Part shown: one piece after another, positions 23,377-31,924 of the stretch
Layout: every line of letters begins with the position of its first letter
How positions within the stretch are numbered: the first letter of the stretch is position 1
DNA from: Verrucomicrobium sp. GAS474
Lineage (GTDB): Bacteria > Verrucomicrobiota > Verrucomicrobiia > Methylacidiphilales > GAS474
Direction: 5' to 3'
Assembly: GCF_900105685.1 (NCBI RefSeq)
Contig: NZ_LT629781.1
Location: forward strand, 1-64,000
DNA: 64,000 nt
Position numbers and translations under genes: made by a program
The notes under the pieces: model-generated
The model's database searches: none
Seen by the model: only the letters and a program-made list of their open reading frames with translations
What the model was told of the DNA's origin: nothing

Positions 23377-24444
23377 TCAGAGTAGAACTGCGGTTCCAGG
23401 TTTTTTGGACGCGGCGCGCACTTTGGAAGCGAGAAGGGCCTCGCCATTACCGACGAGGATTTGACGCCGTTCGTGGGAGCTAAGGTCGGCCTCCTCGACG
23501 GCGCGCAGGTTCGGCGCGATATCGACGAGCGGGTAGTCGCTGCCGAAGAGGAGCCGATCGGCACCGAAGGTCTCGGCGGCCAGGGCGAGCGCCCGGGGGC
23601 CGCGCCCGACGACGCCCGTATCGAGGTAGACGCGCCGAAGCGCCGAGCGGGGGTCGGCAGGACCTTGGCCGCTGCGATGGGCGTAGTCCTCGATTCCCTC
23701 GACCAGGAAGGAAATAGATCCGCCGAGCATGGCGATCTGGATGGTCACGTCGGGGTAGGGCTTCAGAAACCCAGTGAGCGTCAGGGTAAAGATCGCTCCC
23801 GCGAATTGCGTGTAAGAGTCGAGAAGCCAGCGCTGCCGCCCCGGCTCCTCGAGCCCCGCATCGGGGAATCGAAGCTGTCCCGGGATCGCAGGGCTCGCAG
23901 GGCCGGTGTGGAGGTAGAGATGGCTGCGGCACCGCTGCGCCACTTCAAAGATGGGGGCGAGCTTTCGCGCGCCTTCCAGCGTAAAGAAGGCGCCGACGGG
24001 AAGCGTGGCTCCGAGGAGGCCGAGCTCCCGATGGGCCCGCTCCAGTTCGACGGCGGCCCATTCGATATCGGAAGTCGGAAGGATGGCGAGGCCGAGGAGG
24101 CGGTCGGGATGCGCCTCGACGAGGGCGGAAAGATCCTCGTTGTAGGCTTTCCACAGGGGTTTCGCTTCCTCGGCGGAAAGGAGGGCGTCGGTCCCCAGCG
24201 TCGTCGGCCACGAGATCACCTGCCGCTCGACGCCCGAGGCGTCGAGGCGCCGCAGCCTTTCTTCGACGGAGAGGAAGCCGAGGGCGATGGGAAGCTGCGC
24301 CAGCCCGATGCCGCCCTCGCGCGAGAGGAAGAACTTCTCCCCCTTCTCGTTCTCCACGATACGCGGCACGCGCGTACGGCGGGAGAAGAGCTCCACGACG
24401 CGCGGGGAGAACCAGTGATTGTGCCAATCGACGATGCCGGCCAT
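23377..24444 (-). CDS. Metal-dependent amidohydrolase (ACMSD-like family)
   Basis: A 355-residue TIM-barrel amidohydrolase: WHNHWFSPRVVELFSRR at the N-terminus gives the His-x-His metal motif, LYLHTGPASPAIPG a further metal-binding His, and LLFGSDYPLVDIAPNL the conserved Asp. The family contains decarboxylases and hydrolases of ring-cleavage products. It is the last gene of a three-gene operon with a flavin monooxygenase and an LLM monooxygenase, so it probably handles the desulfurised carbon product or an intermediate. The precise substrate is unknown. It lies 18 bp after the LLM gene. Confidence 0.8.
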   Translation of the reverse strand: MAGIVDWHNHWFSPRVVELFSRRTRVPRIVENEKGEKFFLSREGGIGLAQLPIALGFLSVEERLRRLDASGVERQVISWPTTLGTDALLSAEEAKPLWKAYNEDLSALVEAHPDRLLGLAILPTSDIEWAAVELERAHRELGLLGATLPVGAFFTLEGARKLAPIFEVAQRCRSHLYLHTGPASPAIPGQLRFPDAGLEEPGRQRWLLDSYTQFAGAIFTLTLTGFLKPYPDVTIQIAMLGGSISFLVEGIEDYAHRSGQGPADPRSALRRVYLDTGVVGRGPRALALAAETFGADRLLFGSDYPLVDIAPNLRAVEEADLSSHERRQILVGNGEALLASKVRAASKKPGTAVLL

Positions 24445-24462
24445 GCGACGCTCCTTCCCCGA

Positions 24463-25575
24463 TCAGGCCGAAGCGGCCTCGAGTTCCCGATAGGAGATGT
24501 CGCTTCGCTTCTTGAGGATCGAATGGACGCGGGGGACGACTTCGTGGATGAACCGCTCCTGCTCCTCGAAGAGAGGGGAGAAGGAATGGAGGAACGTGGT
24601 GAGGCCGACGTCGTAGAAATCGACGATGCGCTGCGCCACGTAGTCGTAGCTGCCGATGAAACCGGCGGCGGTGCCGCCCCCGGCTCCGAGGCGTCGGGCG
24701 TCGCCCTCCTTGGGACGCTTGGCAACGTGCTGGGCTTTCGGGTCGATGAGTTCCCGGCGACGGGTCTCCTCGACGAGATCGACGGTCCCGAGGCGCGCCT
24801 CGAGCGAGGCGACGAATTCCTTCGCCTCCTTGTCCGTGGGCCGCGCGCCGACGAAACCGGCGATGCCGAAGTCGAGCGGCCTTCCGCTGCTGCGGGGACG
24901 CCGGGCGATATCCCGCACCAGCTCGGCGGCCTCCTCGAGCGGACGGCCGCGGGTGAGATGGGTGTCGACGAGCTCGGCGGCGAGATCGCGCGAGGGCTCC
25001 GATTCGCCGCCCATGTAGATGTAGGGCCGCTTCCGGTGAATCCCGGCGGGACGCAGCGTGTAGTCGGTGACGTTGAAGCTCTCGCTCTGGTAATTGACGG
25101 TCTTTCCCTCCATGAGGTCTCGGACGATGCGGAGCCACTCGCCGCCGTAGGAGTGCCGGACACCGTGCTCGAGGAAGCCGATGCCGGAGTTGACGAGCTC
25201 GGGCTTCGACCAGCCGTTGATGAAATTGAGGGCGAAGCGTCCGTTGCTGATGTCCTCGATGCCGAGGGCCATCTTCGCCAGGACGCAGGGATGGTAGAGG
25301 AGGGGTTTGATGGCCGCGATGATCTCGATCTTCGAGGTGACCGCCGCCGCGGCCGCGCAGGCCGTCCAGGCTTCGAGGACCTCGCTCTCGTGGTTGCCCG
25401 AGGCGCCGATGGTGTGCTGCGCGAAGAGAACCGACTCGAAGCCCAGTTTCTCGGCATGGAGGACGACCTGTTTGGAAAGCTCGAAACGGGCCTCGCGGCG
25501 CTCGCCGGGACCGTAGACCCAATCGCCGGAGTGGGGTGCCCAGATGCCGAAACGGGGAAGTCTTCTGCTGCTCAT
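24463..25575 (-). CDS. LLM-class FMN-dependent monooxygenase (SfnG/SsuD/DszA-like)
   Basis: A 370-residue TIM-barrel enzyme starting MSSRRLPRFGIWAPHSGDWV. Motifs such as AEKLGFESVLFAQHTIG, KPLLYHPCVLAKMALGIEDI, SNGRFALNFINGW and GFLEHGVRHSYGGEWLRIVR match FMNH2-dependent monooxygenases for sulfonates and sulfones. They cleave C-S bonds or oxidise sulfones using FMNH2 and O2. It has the length of SsuD/SfnG (about 360-380) rather than DszA (about 450). It lies 40 bp after a flavin monooxygenase gene and 18 bp before the amidohydrolase. The start at 25575 is the first with a matching N-terminus. An FMN reductase is not found nearby. Confidence 0.88.
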   Translation of the reverse strand: MSSRRLPRFGIWAPHSGDWVYGPGERREARFELSKQVVLHAEKLGFESVLFAQHTIGASGNHESEVLEAWTACAAAAAVTSKIEIIAAIKPLLYHPCVLAKMALGIEDISNGRFALNFINGWSKPELVNSGIGFLEHGVRHSYGGEWLRIVRDLMEGKTVNYQSESFNVTDYTLRPAGIHRKRPYIYMGGESEPSRDLAAELVDTHLTRGRPLEEAAELVRDIARRPRSSGRPLDFGIAGFVGARPTDKEAKEFVASLEARLGTVDLVEETRRRELIDPKAQHVAKRPKEGDARRLGAGGGTAAGFIGSYDYVAQRIVDFYDVGLTTFLHSFSPLFEEQERFIHEVVPRVHSILKKRSDISYRELEAASA

Positions 25576-25615
25576 AATGGATGGATGAAGGGGTGGAGTG
25601 GGGGATGAATGGAAG

Positions 25616-27124
25616 TCAAACAGGCAGGGGCGCGGCGGCCTCGGCCTCGACTGCCGGATGACGCCAGATCGCGTGCTCGTACTTCGAGCGGTCGAATTCG
25701 GTCGGGCCCTTCGACGAGGGTTTCGCGTCGAGGACCTGGAACTGGTTCCGGTAATCGCTGAAGAAGAGATCGCGGACGAGGGCCGAGACGAGGCGCGGAA
25801 TCTCGTGGCGAAGGCCGGGGACATCGCCCACGGGCCGGCCGAAGCTGAGCCGCGCCGCGCCGCTCGGGGTATGGATGTTCCGGAGGTAGGGAGCCTTGCC
25901 CGGCTCCTTTTCCGTCAGCTCATAGGCGGGGCCGAGGTAGGGGAACGAGCCCATGTTCTCGGAAGCCTCGTGAACCGGGGGCCGATAGACATCGCGCCAG
26001 AGGGCGATGTCCTTGGCGATGGGCTCGAACTCCGGCCGGGTGGCCGGATCGTATTGGTAGCCGGTGCCCGCGATGGCGAAATCGAAGAGGAAGGAGCCGT
26101 CCCCGGCTTCGATGGCGACTTTTCCGCCCTCCTCGCGGACCGAGTTCCAAGGGGCGTTGAAGTGGAGGCGGAAGTTCGGAAATTTCGCCGCCCGGAGGAC
26201 CGAATCGAACGGCGTGACGGCACCGCCGCTCGTCTGCTCGAAATGGAGATGCCACCGGTCCCGGTCAGGGAGATATTGGTAGTTGTCGACCACGCCCGGG
26301 GCCGTCCGCAGGCCGCGCGCCGCGCCGCCCTTCAGCGTGCCGGCCAGGTCGGCCCGTCGATAGAAGAGATGGACCTCGGCGGCACCGGCCTCCAGGGCCG
26401 TGGCGGCGACATCGAGGGCCGAGGTGGCCGCGCCGAGAACGGCGACGTACTTCCCCCGCAACGCCTCGAAATCGATCTCATCGGCCGTGTGGGCGTAGAG
26501 GCTGCGCGGCAGGTTTCGGGAAATGATCGGCGGGACATAAGGTCCGCCGGTCCCGCTCATTCCCGTGGCGAAGACGATCTTCCGGGCGGTCTCGACCTTC
26601 TCGACGCCGTTGTCGAGGAGACGGACGCGTAGGAAGGGCTCGCCCGATTCGATCTTCAGGAGCCGGACGCGGTGCCGGACGGGAACGGCGACGATCTTCT
26701 GGTACCATTTGAGGTACTCCGCCCAATCGGTCCGGGCGATCCGGCCGATGGCGGCGAAGGCCGCCTCGCCGTGAAGCGCCTCGTACCAATATTGAAAACT
26801 CAGCTCGGGAATGCCGAGTTCGGGTCCCGGCGCGGTCTTCGGCGTGCGGAGCGTCACCATCCGCGCCCGGGTCAGCCAGACCCCGGCACCGCCTTCCTCG
26901 GCCTCGTCGATCACGCTGACGTTCGGCACGCCCGAGCGACGGAGGGCGAAGGCCGTGGCGATGCCGACCTGCCCTCCCCCGATGATGAGGACATCATGAT
27001 CGAGCCCGGCGGCGGGAAGGACCCAGTTCTGAGGATCGGCCCCCAGGACTTTCAGGGCCCGACGAGCTCCGATATCAGGGTTGCGGGGATGAAATTCAAT
27101 ATCGATGCCAGGCAGGGCGGTCAT
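25616..27124 (-). CDS. FAD/NAD(P)H flavin-containing monooxygenase-like enzyme
   Basis: A 502-residue flavoprotein with two dinucleotide-binding regions: DVLIIGGGQVGIATAFALRR near residue 45, and YVAVLGAATSALDVAATALE near residue 230, where the second Gly motif is degenerate. The end of the FAD domain reads FAIAGTGYQYDPATRPEFEP, like the ATGY motif of N- and S-oxygenating monooxygenases. It probably oxygenates a sulfur or carbon centre of the imported compound. First gene of its operon, it is divergent from the TetR gene, with possible operators in between. Start at 27124 lies just after A/T-rich promoter DNA. Confidence 0.8.
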   Translation of the reverse strand: MTALPGIDIEFHPRNPDIGARRALKVLGADPQNWVLPAAGLDHDVLIIGGGQVGIATAFALRRSGVPNVSVIDEAEEGGAGVWLTRARMVTLRTPKTAPGPELGIPELSFQYWYEALHGEAAFAAIGRIARTDWAEYLKWYQKIVAVPVRHRVRLLKIESGEPFLRVRLLDNGVEKVETARKIVFATGMSGTGGPYVPPIISRNLPRSLYAHTADEIDFEALRGKYVAVLGAATSALDVAATALEAGAAEVHLFYRRADLAGTLKGGAARGLRTAPGVVDNYQYLPDRDRWHLHFEQTSGGAVTPFDSVLRAAKFPNFRLHFNAPWNSVREEGGKVAIEAGDGSFLFDFAIAGTGYQYDPATRPEFEPIAKDIALWRDVYRPPVHEASENMGSFPYLGPAYELTEKEPGKAPYLRNIHTPSGAARLSFGRPVGDVPGLRHEIPRLVSALVRDLFFSDYRNQFQVLDAKPSSKGPTEFDRSKYEHAIWRHPAVEAEAAAPLPV

Positions 27125-27315
27125 AAAGTTAGTATTTAAACTATCTTTTAAGTAGATTACTTAATTTTGTAAACATATATTTATTAAAATACGAATGTAA
27201 AGAGAGCGAGAGATGCCAAAAGCAAGCTCTGTCGTTAGAAATGACAATCAAAAGAATGTCGTCTACTCGCTTTTTGAGTGGATTTCCTGGCAGATGGAGG
27301 TCATTGTTCACCCAA
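27125..27315. promoter_or_regulatory. A/T-rich divergent control region with two inverted repeats
   Basis: TAGT-N6-ACTA at 27130-27143 lies just before the monooxygenase start, and a perfect 17-bp inverted repeat TTAAGTA-GAT-TACTTAA lies at 27148-27164. The region is strongly A/T-rich against the ~66% GC genes. These are plausible TetR operators and promoter elements for both directions. Confidence 0.6.
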
Positions 27316-28011
27316 ATGTCGGAAAATAGCGAACTGCCTGAAGTCAAGCCCAAGAAAACTGACCCGCGCATCGTCCGGACCAAGCAACTTCTCTCGCAGG
27401 CCCTCACCGGCCTCTTGGGAGAAGGGTGCTTCGAGGACATCACGATCCAGGACATTCTCGAACGCTCGACCGTGAACCGGGCGACGTTCTACGCCCACTT
27501 CGAGGACAAGGACACCCTCCTTCACTTCACCCTCAGCACCCTCTTCGAGCGGATCCTCCACGAGCGCCTGGCGCCCAACGCGGTGGCGGGCGAGCGGAAC
27601 CTCGAACTCCTTCTCCTCGCTCTCTGCGACTTCTTCGGCCATCTCGCCCGCTGCACGAAGCTCCGCACCGTCCAGGCGAACCCGCGCGTCGAAGCGGCGA
27701 TCAAGCCGATCGTCCACAACGTCATCGCCGGCTGGTTCCGCCATCATCCCCAAGGCGGCTTCGACGCCGCGATCGAGGCCTCGACGTTAAGCTGGATGAT
27801 CTGCGGCTCCGCGATCCAGTGGCACCGCTGGAACCGGGAGCACGAACCCATCCCGGCCAATACGTTCGTCAGGAAGATGCTTCCCGCCCTCCTGCTCCGC
27901 ATGGAGCCCCTCCTCGGACGCGTCTCGCCGCGGCCCCCCGCGCAGAGTGACCGCATCCTTCCCGCCCTGGGCCTTCAGTACGCCTACACCGACGAATCGG
28001 GCATGATCTAA
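27316..28011 (+). CDS. TetR-family transcriptional regulator
   Basis: A 231-residue regulator if it starts at 27316 (MSENSELPEVKPKKTDPRIV); an upstream ATG at 27241 would add 25 residues. The DNA-binding domain is KQLLSQALTGLLGEGCFEDI, TIQDILERSTVNRATFYAHF then EDKDTLLHF, the classical TetR helix-turn-helix with YAHFEDK. The C-terminal part is a helical ligand-binding domain (TFVRKMLPALLLRMEPLLG). It is divergent from the monooxygenase operon and near the receptor gene, so it likely controls the sulfur island in response to a substrate or sulfur status. The usual sulfur regulators CysB or SfnR are not in the window. Confidence 0.88.
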   Translation: MSENSELPEVKPKKTDPRIVRTKQLLSQALTGLLGEGCFEDITIQDILERSTVNRATFYAHFEDKDTLLHFTLSTLFERILHERLAPNAVAGERNLELLLLALCDFFGHLARCTKLRTVQANPRVEAAIKPIVHNVIAGWFRHHPQGGFDAAIEASTLSWMICGSAIQWHRWNREHEPIPANTFVRKMLPALLLRMEPLLGRVSPRPPAQSDRILPALGLQYAYTDESGMI

Positions 28012-28244
28012 ACGGGCTCTCCGCCCGTCGCTCCGTCGTCCCCCCTCCTTGGATGCATCGCATCCATCCATATATTCTATAATTTCTATATATTTTAAAG
28101 ATTATGCGTTGACATCCTGAGCGAAACCGATAAGCCATTCAAACTGAATTTTTGTTTATAAAGATCTATTTGTATTGAACCACCACCTTATTGAACAAAC
28201 CTCGGCCTCACCACGTCCCGGCCTCCAGCAATCCTAGAAGAAAC
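28012..28244 (+). promoter_or_regulatory. A/T-rich leader of the TonB-dependent receptor
   Basis: No gene. A TTGACA hexamer occurs at 28109-28114 with no clear -10 at ideal spacing, and a TTTGTTTATAAA word at 28151-28162 that recurs before the PEP-CTERM gene at 22094-22105. The ATG at 28245 has an upstream GAAGAAA purine tract as ribosome-binding site. Confidence 0.45.
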
Positions 28245-30500
28245 ATGAAGCCCAGATTGAAGACCCTCGCAGCGGTCGGCCTGTCGGCCCTCCTCTGCAT
28301 GCACGGCCAGGCATACGGCCAAACCGCGCCTGCCGCCCCCGCCCAGCCCCCCTCGACGAGCGCCGATAGCGCCGGCGAAAAGAAGAAAGACTCCACGAAG
28401 CTCGATACCGTCGTCATCGTCGACAGCGACCTCACCCCCGTCGATGTCGCCGCCCACGATCTCCTGGCCACGCCCGGGGCCACCAGCCTCATCCGGCAGG
28501 AGGATACACTCAAGGGCCGCACCTCGAACCTTGCCGACACGCTCCGGCTCCAACCCGGCGTCCTCGCCCAGTCGAACAACGGCGGCGAGCAGACGCGCCT
28601 CTCGATCCGCGGCTCCGGCATTTCCCGCGGCCCCTCGATGGTCCCCCAGGGCATCCAGTACCTCATCAGCGGCCAGACCGTGAAGAGCGCCACCGGCTAC
28701 CCGATCACGGCCCCCCTCGAGGCTTGGGCGATGAACTACGTCGAGGTCTACCGGGGCCAGAGCGCCTTCGCCGAGTACGGCCCCCTGACGGTCGGCGGCG
28801 CGATCAACTTCGTGACGAAGACCGGCTATGATGCCTCGCCCTTCGCCGTCCGCTCCGAAGTCGGCAGCGACGGCTACTTCAAGGAACAGGCCAGCTCCGG
28901 CCTGGTGAGCGGCCCGTTCGACTACTACGTCAGCACCTCTCACCTCGACTACGACGGCTATCGCGACCACTCGCGCAACTCGACGACGCGGGCCATCGCC
29001 AACGTCGGCTGGCAGGTCACGCCCGACTTCTCCACCCGCCTCAACGTCGAGTGGAGCCAGGAGGTCCAGCAGAATCCGGGCAACCTGACGCTGAACCAGC
29101 TGACGCGGAATCCCCAGCAGAGCGCGACGCCCACCTACGTCCCCCTGCGGAAGGACCCCGAGGGAGTCCAGGTCATCAGCAATTCGACGCTGCGGATCGA
29201 CAACGATTCGACGCTCTCCTGGGGCGGCCTCCTGCAGAAGACGCCGAACAACAATCCCGGCACGCCGACGAATTCGAGCGAGTTCGACCAGTATGCCGCC
29301 AACGGCAACGCCCACTACAAGCGGACCGACCTCCTCTTCGGCGACCTGGAGAGCCACTCGACGCTCACCGTCATCAACAACAACGTCCTCCCCTCCGACG
29401 TCCGCTACATGAACTCGGCCGGGGTGACGACCTCGAAGACCTACTACTCCGGCAACGATGCCGCCGTGGTCCTCAACGAGGACTTGCAGGTGCTGCCGAG
29501 CTTCTGGATCACCCCCGGGATCGCCGGCCTCTACTCCCATCGCGGCGCCCACGCCGACGTGATGTCGACCAGCGGCCGCATCAACGTGAACCGGGATTAC
29601 TTCGACTTCGCCCCGAACCTCGGCCTCCGCTACGAGTTCACCCCCCAGAGCCAGGTCTACCTCAACGCGGGGCGGACCGTCGAGGCCCCCTACCAGGGCG
29701 CCTTCATCCAGACGACGGGCGTCACCTCGACACCGAACAACGCTCTCTACCCGAAGGAACAGGTCTCCGACACGCTCGAACTCGGGACGAAGGGGAGCGA
29801 GGGGATCTTCCAATGGGACGTCGCCCTCTACCGGTCGTGGATCGAGCACGAACTGCTCACCTTCCTCGTCGCCCCCGGCACGACGAACACGGCCACGGCG
29901 ACGCTCAACGGGAACCAGACGATCCACGAGGGCGTCGAATTCGGCCTCGGCACGATCCTCTGGCACGAGGACGCGCCCGCCAAGGGCAAGGGTGCCCGGG
30001 ACCGCGATCCGAAGAGCGGCCCGCAGCCGCAGGAAGACAAGCCCTCCTCCCTCTGGGCGGAGCAGCCTGACGACCACCGCGCCCCGCACCGGCTGATCCT
30101 CCAGCAGGCCTATACCTACAACCACTTCTACTTCGACAACGATCCGGTCTACCAGAGCAAGTCGATCGCGGGCATTCCGGTCCACGTCTATCAGGCCGAA
30201 TTGCGGTATGAGCATTGGAGCGGGTTCCATGTCGGCCCGACCGTCGAGTCGACCTTCGTCCACTACGCGGGGGACTTCGCCAACACGGTCTTCGCTCCGG
30301 CCTATACCATCTACGGCCTTCGGGCGGGTTACACTCCCCCCGGCCAGAAATGGGAGATCTTCTTCCAGGCCGACAACCTGACCGACAAGACCTACGTTTC
30401 CGTCACCTCGCCGATCCCGAACGCCAAGGGCATTGACAGCGCCCTCTACGCCCCCGGCGCGGGCCGCAACGTCACCGGCGGTTTCTCGTTCTCCTTCTAA
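28245..30500 (+). CDS. TonB-dependent outer-membrane receptor
   Basis: A 751-residue receptor. The signal peptide starts MKPRLKTLAAVGLSALLCMH and ends around HGQAYGQ. The plug domain has DTLRLQPGVLAQSNNGGEQT and RLSIRGSGISRGPS, and the mature protein ends in GGFSFSF with terminal Phe, as required for BAM. The barrel is in the middle. Receptors of this FecA/sulfate-ester or sulfonate type take large or scarce compounds across the outer membrane using TonB energy. It lies within the sulfur island, between the TetR gene and the DszB-like gene, and three ExbB/ExbD/TonB units lie 13 kb away. A terminator follows. Confidence 0.93.
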   Translation: MKPRLKTLAAVGLSALLCMHGQAYGQTAPAAPAQPPSTSADSAGEKKKDSTKLDTVVIVDSDLTPVDVAAHDLLATPGATSLIRQEDTLKGRTSNLADTLRLQPGVLAQSNNGGEQTRLSIRGSGISRGPSMVPQGIQYLISGQTVKSATGYPITAPLEAWAMNYVEVYRGQSAFAEYGPLTVGGAINFVTKTGYDASPFAVRSEVGSDGYFKEQASSGLVSGPFDYYVSTSHLDYDGYRDHSRNSTTRAIANVGWQVTPDFSTRLNVEWSQEVQQNPGNLTLNQLTRNPQQSATPTYVPLRKDPEGVQVISNSTLRIDNDSTLSWGGLLQKTPNNNPGTPTNSSEFDQYAANGNAHYKRTDLLFGDLESHSTLTVINNNVLPSDVRYMNSAGVTTSKTYYSGNDAAVVLNEDLQVLPSFWITPGIAGLYSHRGAHADVMSTSGRINVNRDYFDFAPNLGLRYEFTPQSQVYLNAGRTVEAPYQGAFIQTTGVTSTPNNALYPKEQVSDTLELGTKGSEGIFQWDVALYRSWIEHELLTFLVAPGTTNTATATLNGNQTIHEGVEFGLGTILWHEDAPAKGKGARDRDPKSGPQPQEDKPSSLWAEQPDDHRAPHRLILQQAYTYNHFYFDNDPVYQSKSIAGIPVHVYQAELRYEHWSGFHVGPTVESTFVHYAGDFANTVFAPAYTIYGLRAGYTPPGQKWEIFFQADNLTDKTYVSVTSPIPNAKGIDSALYAPGAGRNVTGGFSFSF

Positions 30501-30521
30501 AGACGGACGGACTACCCTCGC

Positions 30522-30553
30522 ACCCCGCACCGGGAAACCGGTGCGGGGTTTTT
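30522..30553 (+). terminator. Rho-independent terminator after the receptor gene
   Basis: ACCCCGCACCGG, loop GAAA, CCGGTGCGGGGT followed by TTTTT, about 20 bp after the stop of the receptor gene. A strong GC-rich stem with a T-tract. Confidence 0.9.
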
Positions 30554-30644
30554 CGTTCAGGGAGAGAGGGGGCCATCGCCTTGTTACGCGGCTGAACTCC
30601 TTCTCTCCCAGCCTCCACCCGAAGAGCGCCCCCCACCCTTCCGA

Positions 30645-30681
30645 CAAAAAAGCCCGGACCCCCTCTCGGGAGTCCGGGCTT
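30645..30681 (-). terminator. Terminator for the DszB-like gene
   Basis: On the minus strand the stem AGCCCGGAC / GTCCGGGCT is followed by TTTTTT, 19 bp after the stop at 30700. It separates this gene from the convergent receptor gene. Confidence 0.85.
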
Positions 30682-30699
30682 TCGCTGCGCTACTTCAGC

Positions 30700-31797
30700 T
30701 TAGAAGGAACGGTGCGCCTTCTCGAGGTAGCTCGAGTCGGCCCACTTGGCGATGTCGACATTGCCCTTCTGGTAGCCGTGCTCGCGGAGGAAGTCCTGCT
30801 GGAGGCCGATCGCGGCCAGGTTCAGCGGCGAGAGCGACGGGACGAAGTCGATATCGGCGATGAGCTGCTCGATCAGCGCCGGGTTCTCGCTCGCGGTGAC
30901 GCGGGTGAAGATCTCGGCCGCGGCGGAGCGATGGGAGTTGGCCCAGCGTCCGGCGCGGATCGAGGCGCGGAGGAACGCGACGACGACCTCGGGATGTTCC
31001 TTGGCGAAGGGCGTGCTGACGGTGATCGGATACGGCCCGTTGGCCACCTGGAGTGTCCAGTCGGGACGGCGGGAGAGGTCCTCGATCACGGTGTATTCAC
31101 CCGTGTTGACGAGGACTTCGGCGCGCGCCGCGTTGACGTAGAGGGCGTCGATCTTGCCGTCGCGCAGGGCGAGGACTTCCTTGTCTTCCAGAACGGGGTT
31201 CTGGCGGCGGCGAACCGGCCAGACCTCGGACGGCTTGTTCGCGACCGGCAGATTGAAGGCGTCCGCCTCGTCGAGGTCGACGAGTTCGGCGTCCTTCGCC
31301 GAGAGGTCCGCCAGCTCGAGGGCCAGGAGAATGCCCCGGTGGGAAGTGGCGCGATGGAAGTCGACCTTGCCGCTGTTCAGGCTGCGGAAGAGGCCGATGC
31401 GGCGGCCCTTGAGATCGGCGATGCGGCGGATGCGGGAAGCGCTCTTCACGACGATGACGCCGCCGCGCTGACCCCAGGTGAGGCCGACGAGGGTGGTGTC
31501 GGAGAGGTCGGCCTTCGCCTGGAGCGGCGGGATCGCGCCGCCATCGCGAAAGAGGTTCGGGAGGCTGTGGGTGAAGTGGGGCAGGAAGCCGTGGTTGTTC
31601 TTGAGGGAACGGAGGTAGATCGCCTGGGCTCCGGCACGGGCGAATTCTTCATCGAACCAGCCGAGCTCGACGGCGATATTCGACGCCGTGAAGACAGGGC
31701 AGATCGTGTAATAGGCCTCGGTCAGGGACTGGGGCTGGGAATTGGACTTCGCGGGCACGGAAGTCGATTTGGGGGCTTCGGCAAGAGCAATGCTCAT
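30700..31797 (-). CDS. DszB-like sulfinate desulfinase (ABC solute-binding fold)
   Basis: A 365-residue protein, the same length as DszB, without a signal peptide (MSIALAEAPKSTSVPAKSNS), so it should be cytoplasmic. From memory of the DszB sequence, its active-site residues Cys27, His60 and Arg70 align here with Cys33 (TICPVFTAS), His74 (LPHFTHSLPN) and Arg84 (LFRDGGAIPPL), and the His-to-Arg spacing of 10 is kept. Other matches include LVGLTWGQRGGVIVV, IADLKGRRIGLFRS, GRWANSHRSAA and VDIAKWADSSYLEKA. DszB converts 2'-hydroxybiphenyl-2-sulfinate to 2-hydroxybiphenyl and sulfite; the substrate here may be another aryl or alkyl sulfinate. It has its own A/T-rich promoter region and terminator. 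Confidence 0.82.
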   Translation of the reverse strand: MSIALAEAPKSTSVPAKSNSQPQSLTEAYYTICPVFTASNIAVELGWFDEEFARAGAQAIYLRSLKNNHGFLPHFTHSLPNLFRDGGAIPPLQAKADLSDTTLVGLTWGQRGGVIVVKSASRIRRIADLKGRRIGLFRSLNSGKVDFHRATSHRGILLALELADLSAKDAELVDLDEADAFNLPVANKPSEVWPVRRRQNPVLEDKEVLALRDGKIDALYVNAARAEVLVNTGEYTVIEDLSRRPDWTLQVANGPYPITVSTPFAKEHPEVVVAFLRASIRAGRWANSHRSAAAEIFTRVTASENPALIEQLIADIDFVPSLSPLNLAAIGLQQDFLREHGYQKGNVDIAKWADSSYLEKAHRSF

Positions 31798-31924
31798 GGG
31801 ATGATCCTTTTGTTACTTGTTGGTTTTCTGTTGATTACATCTTATTCATTGTAATCTATAGATTTCATATATTAAAATTCGTCCAGAGACTTGTCAATAC
31901 TTTGTATTAAAAGTGTACAAATAT
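31798..31924 (-). promoter_or_regulatory. A/T-rich gap upstream of the DszB-like gene
   Basis: The gap between the solute-binding gene and the DszB-like gene is strongly A/T-rich. It contains a perfect 12-bp palindrome AATCTATAGATT at 31853-31864 and a purine tract just before the start codon. A separate promoter for the DszB-like gene is likely; exact boxes not resolved. Confidence 0.5.

Noticed and set aside
23461-25608. 715-residue plus-strand frame opposite the amidohydrolase and LLM genes
   Set aside because: It is a mirror frame caused by GC-rich codon use; its text is low-complexity Glu/Gly/Asp/Arg-rich with no domain, while the minus strand has clear enzyme families.
30700-31797. Ordinary periplasmic sulfonate-binding protein
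   Set aside because: No signal peptide; DszB active-site residues and length conserved; a separate exported binding protein is encoded next to it. The fold similarity is real, so this needs the check given in the finding.
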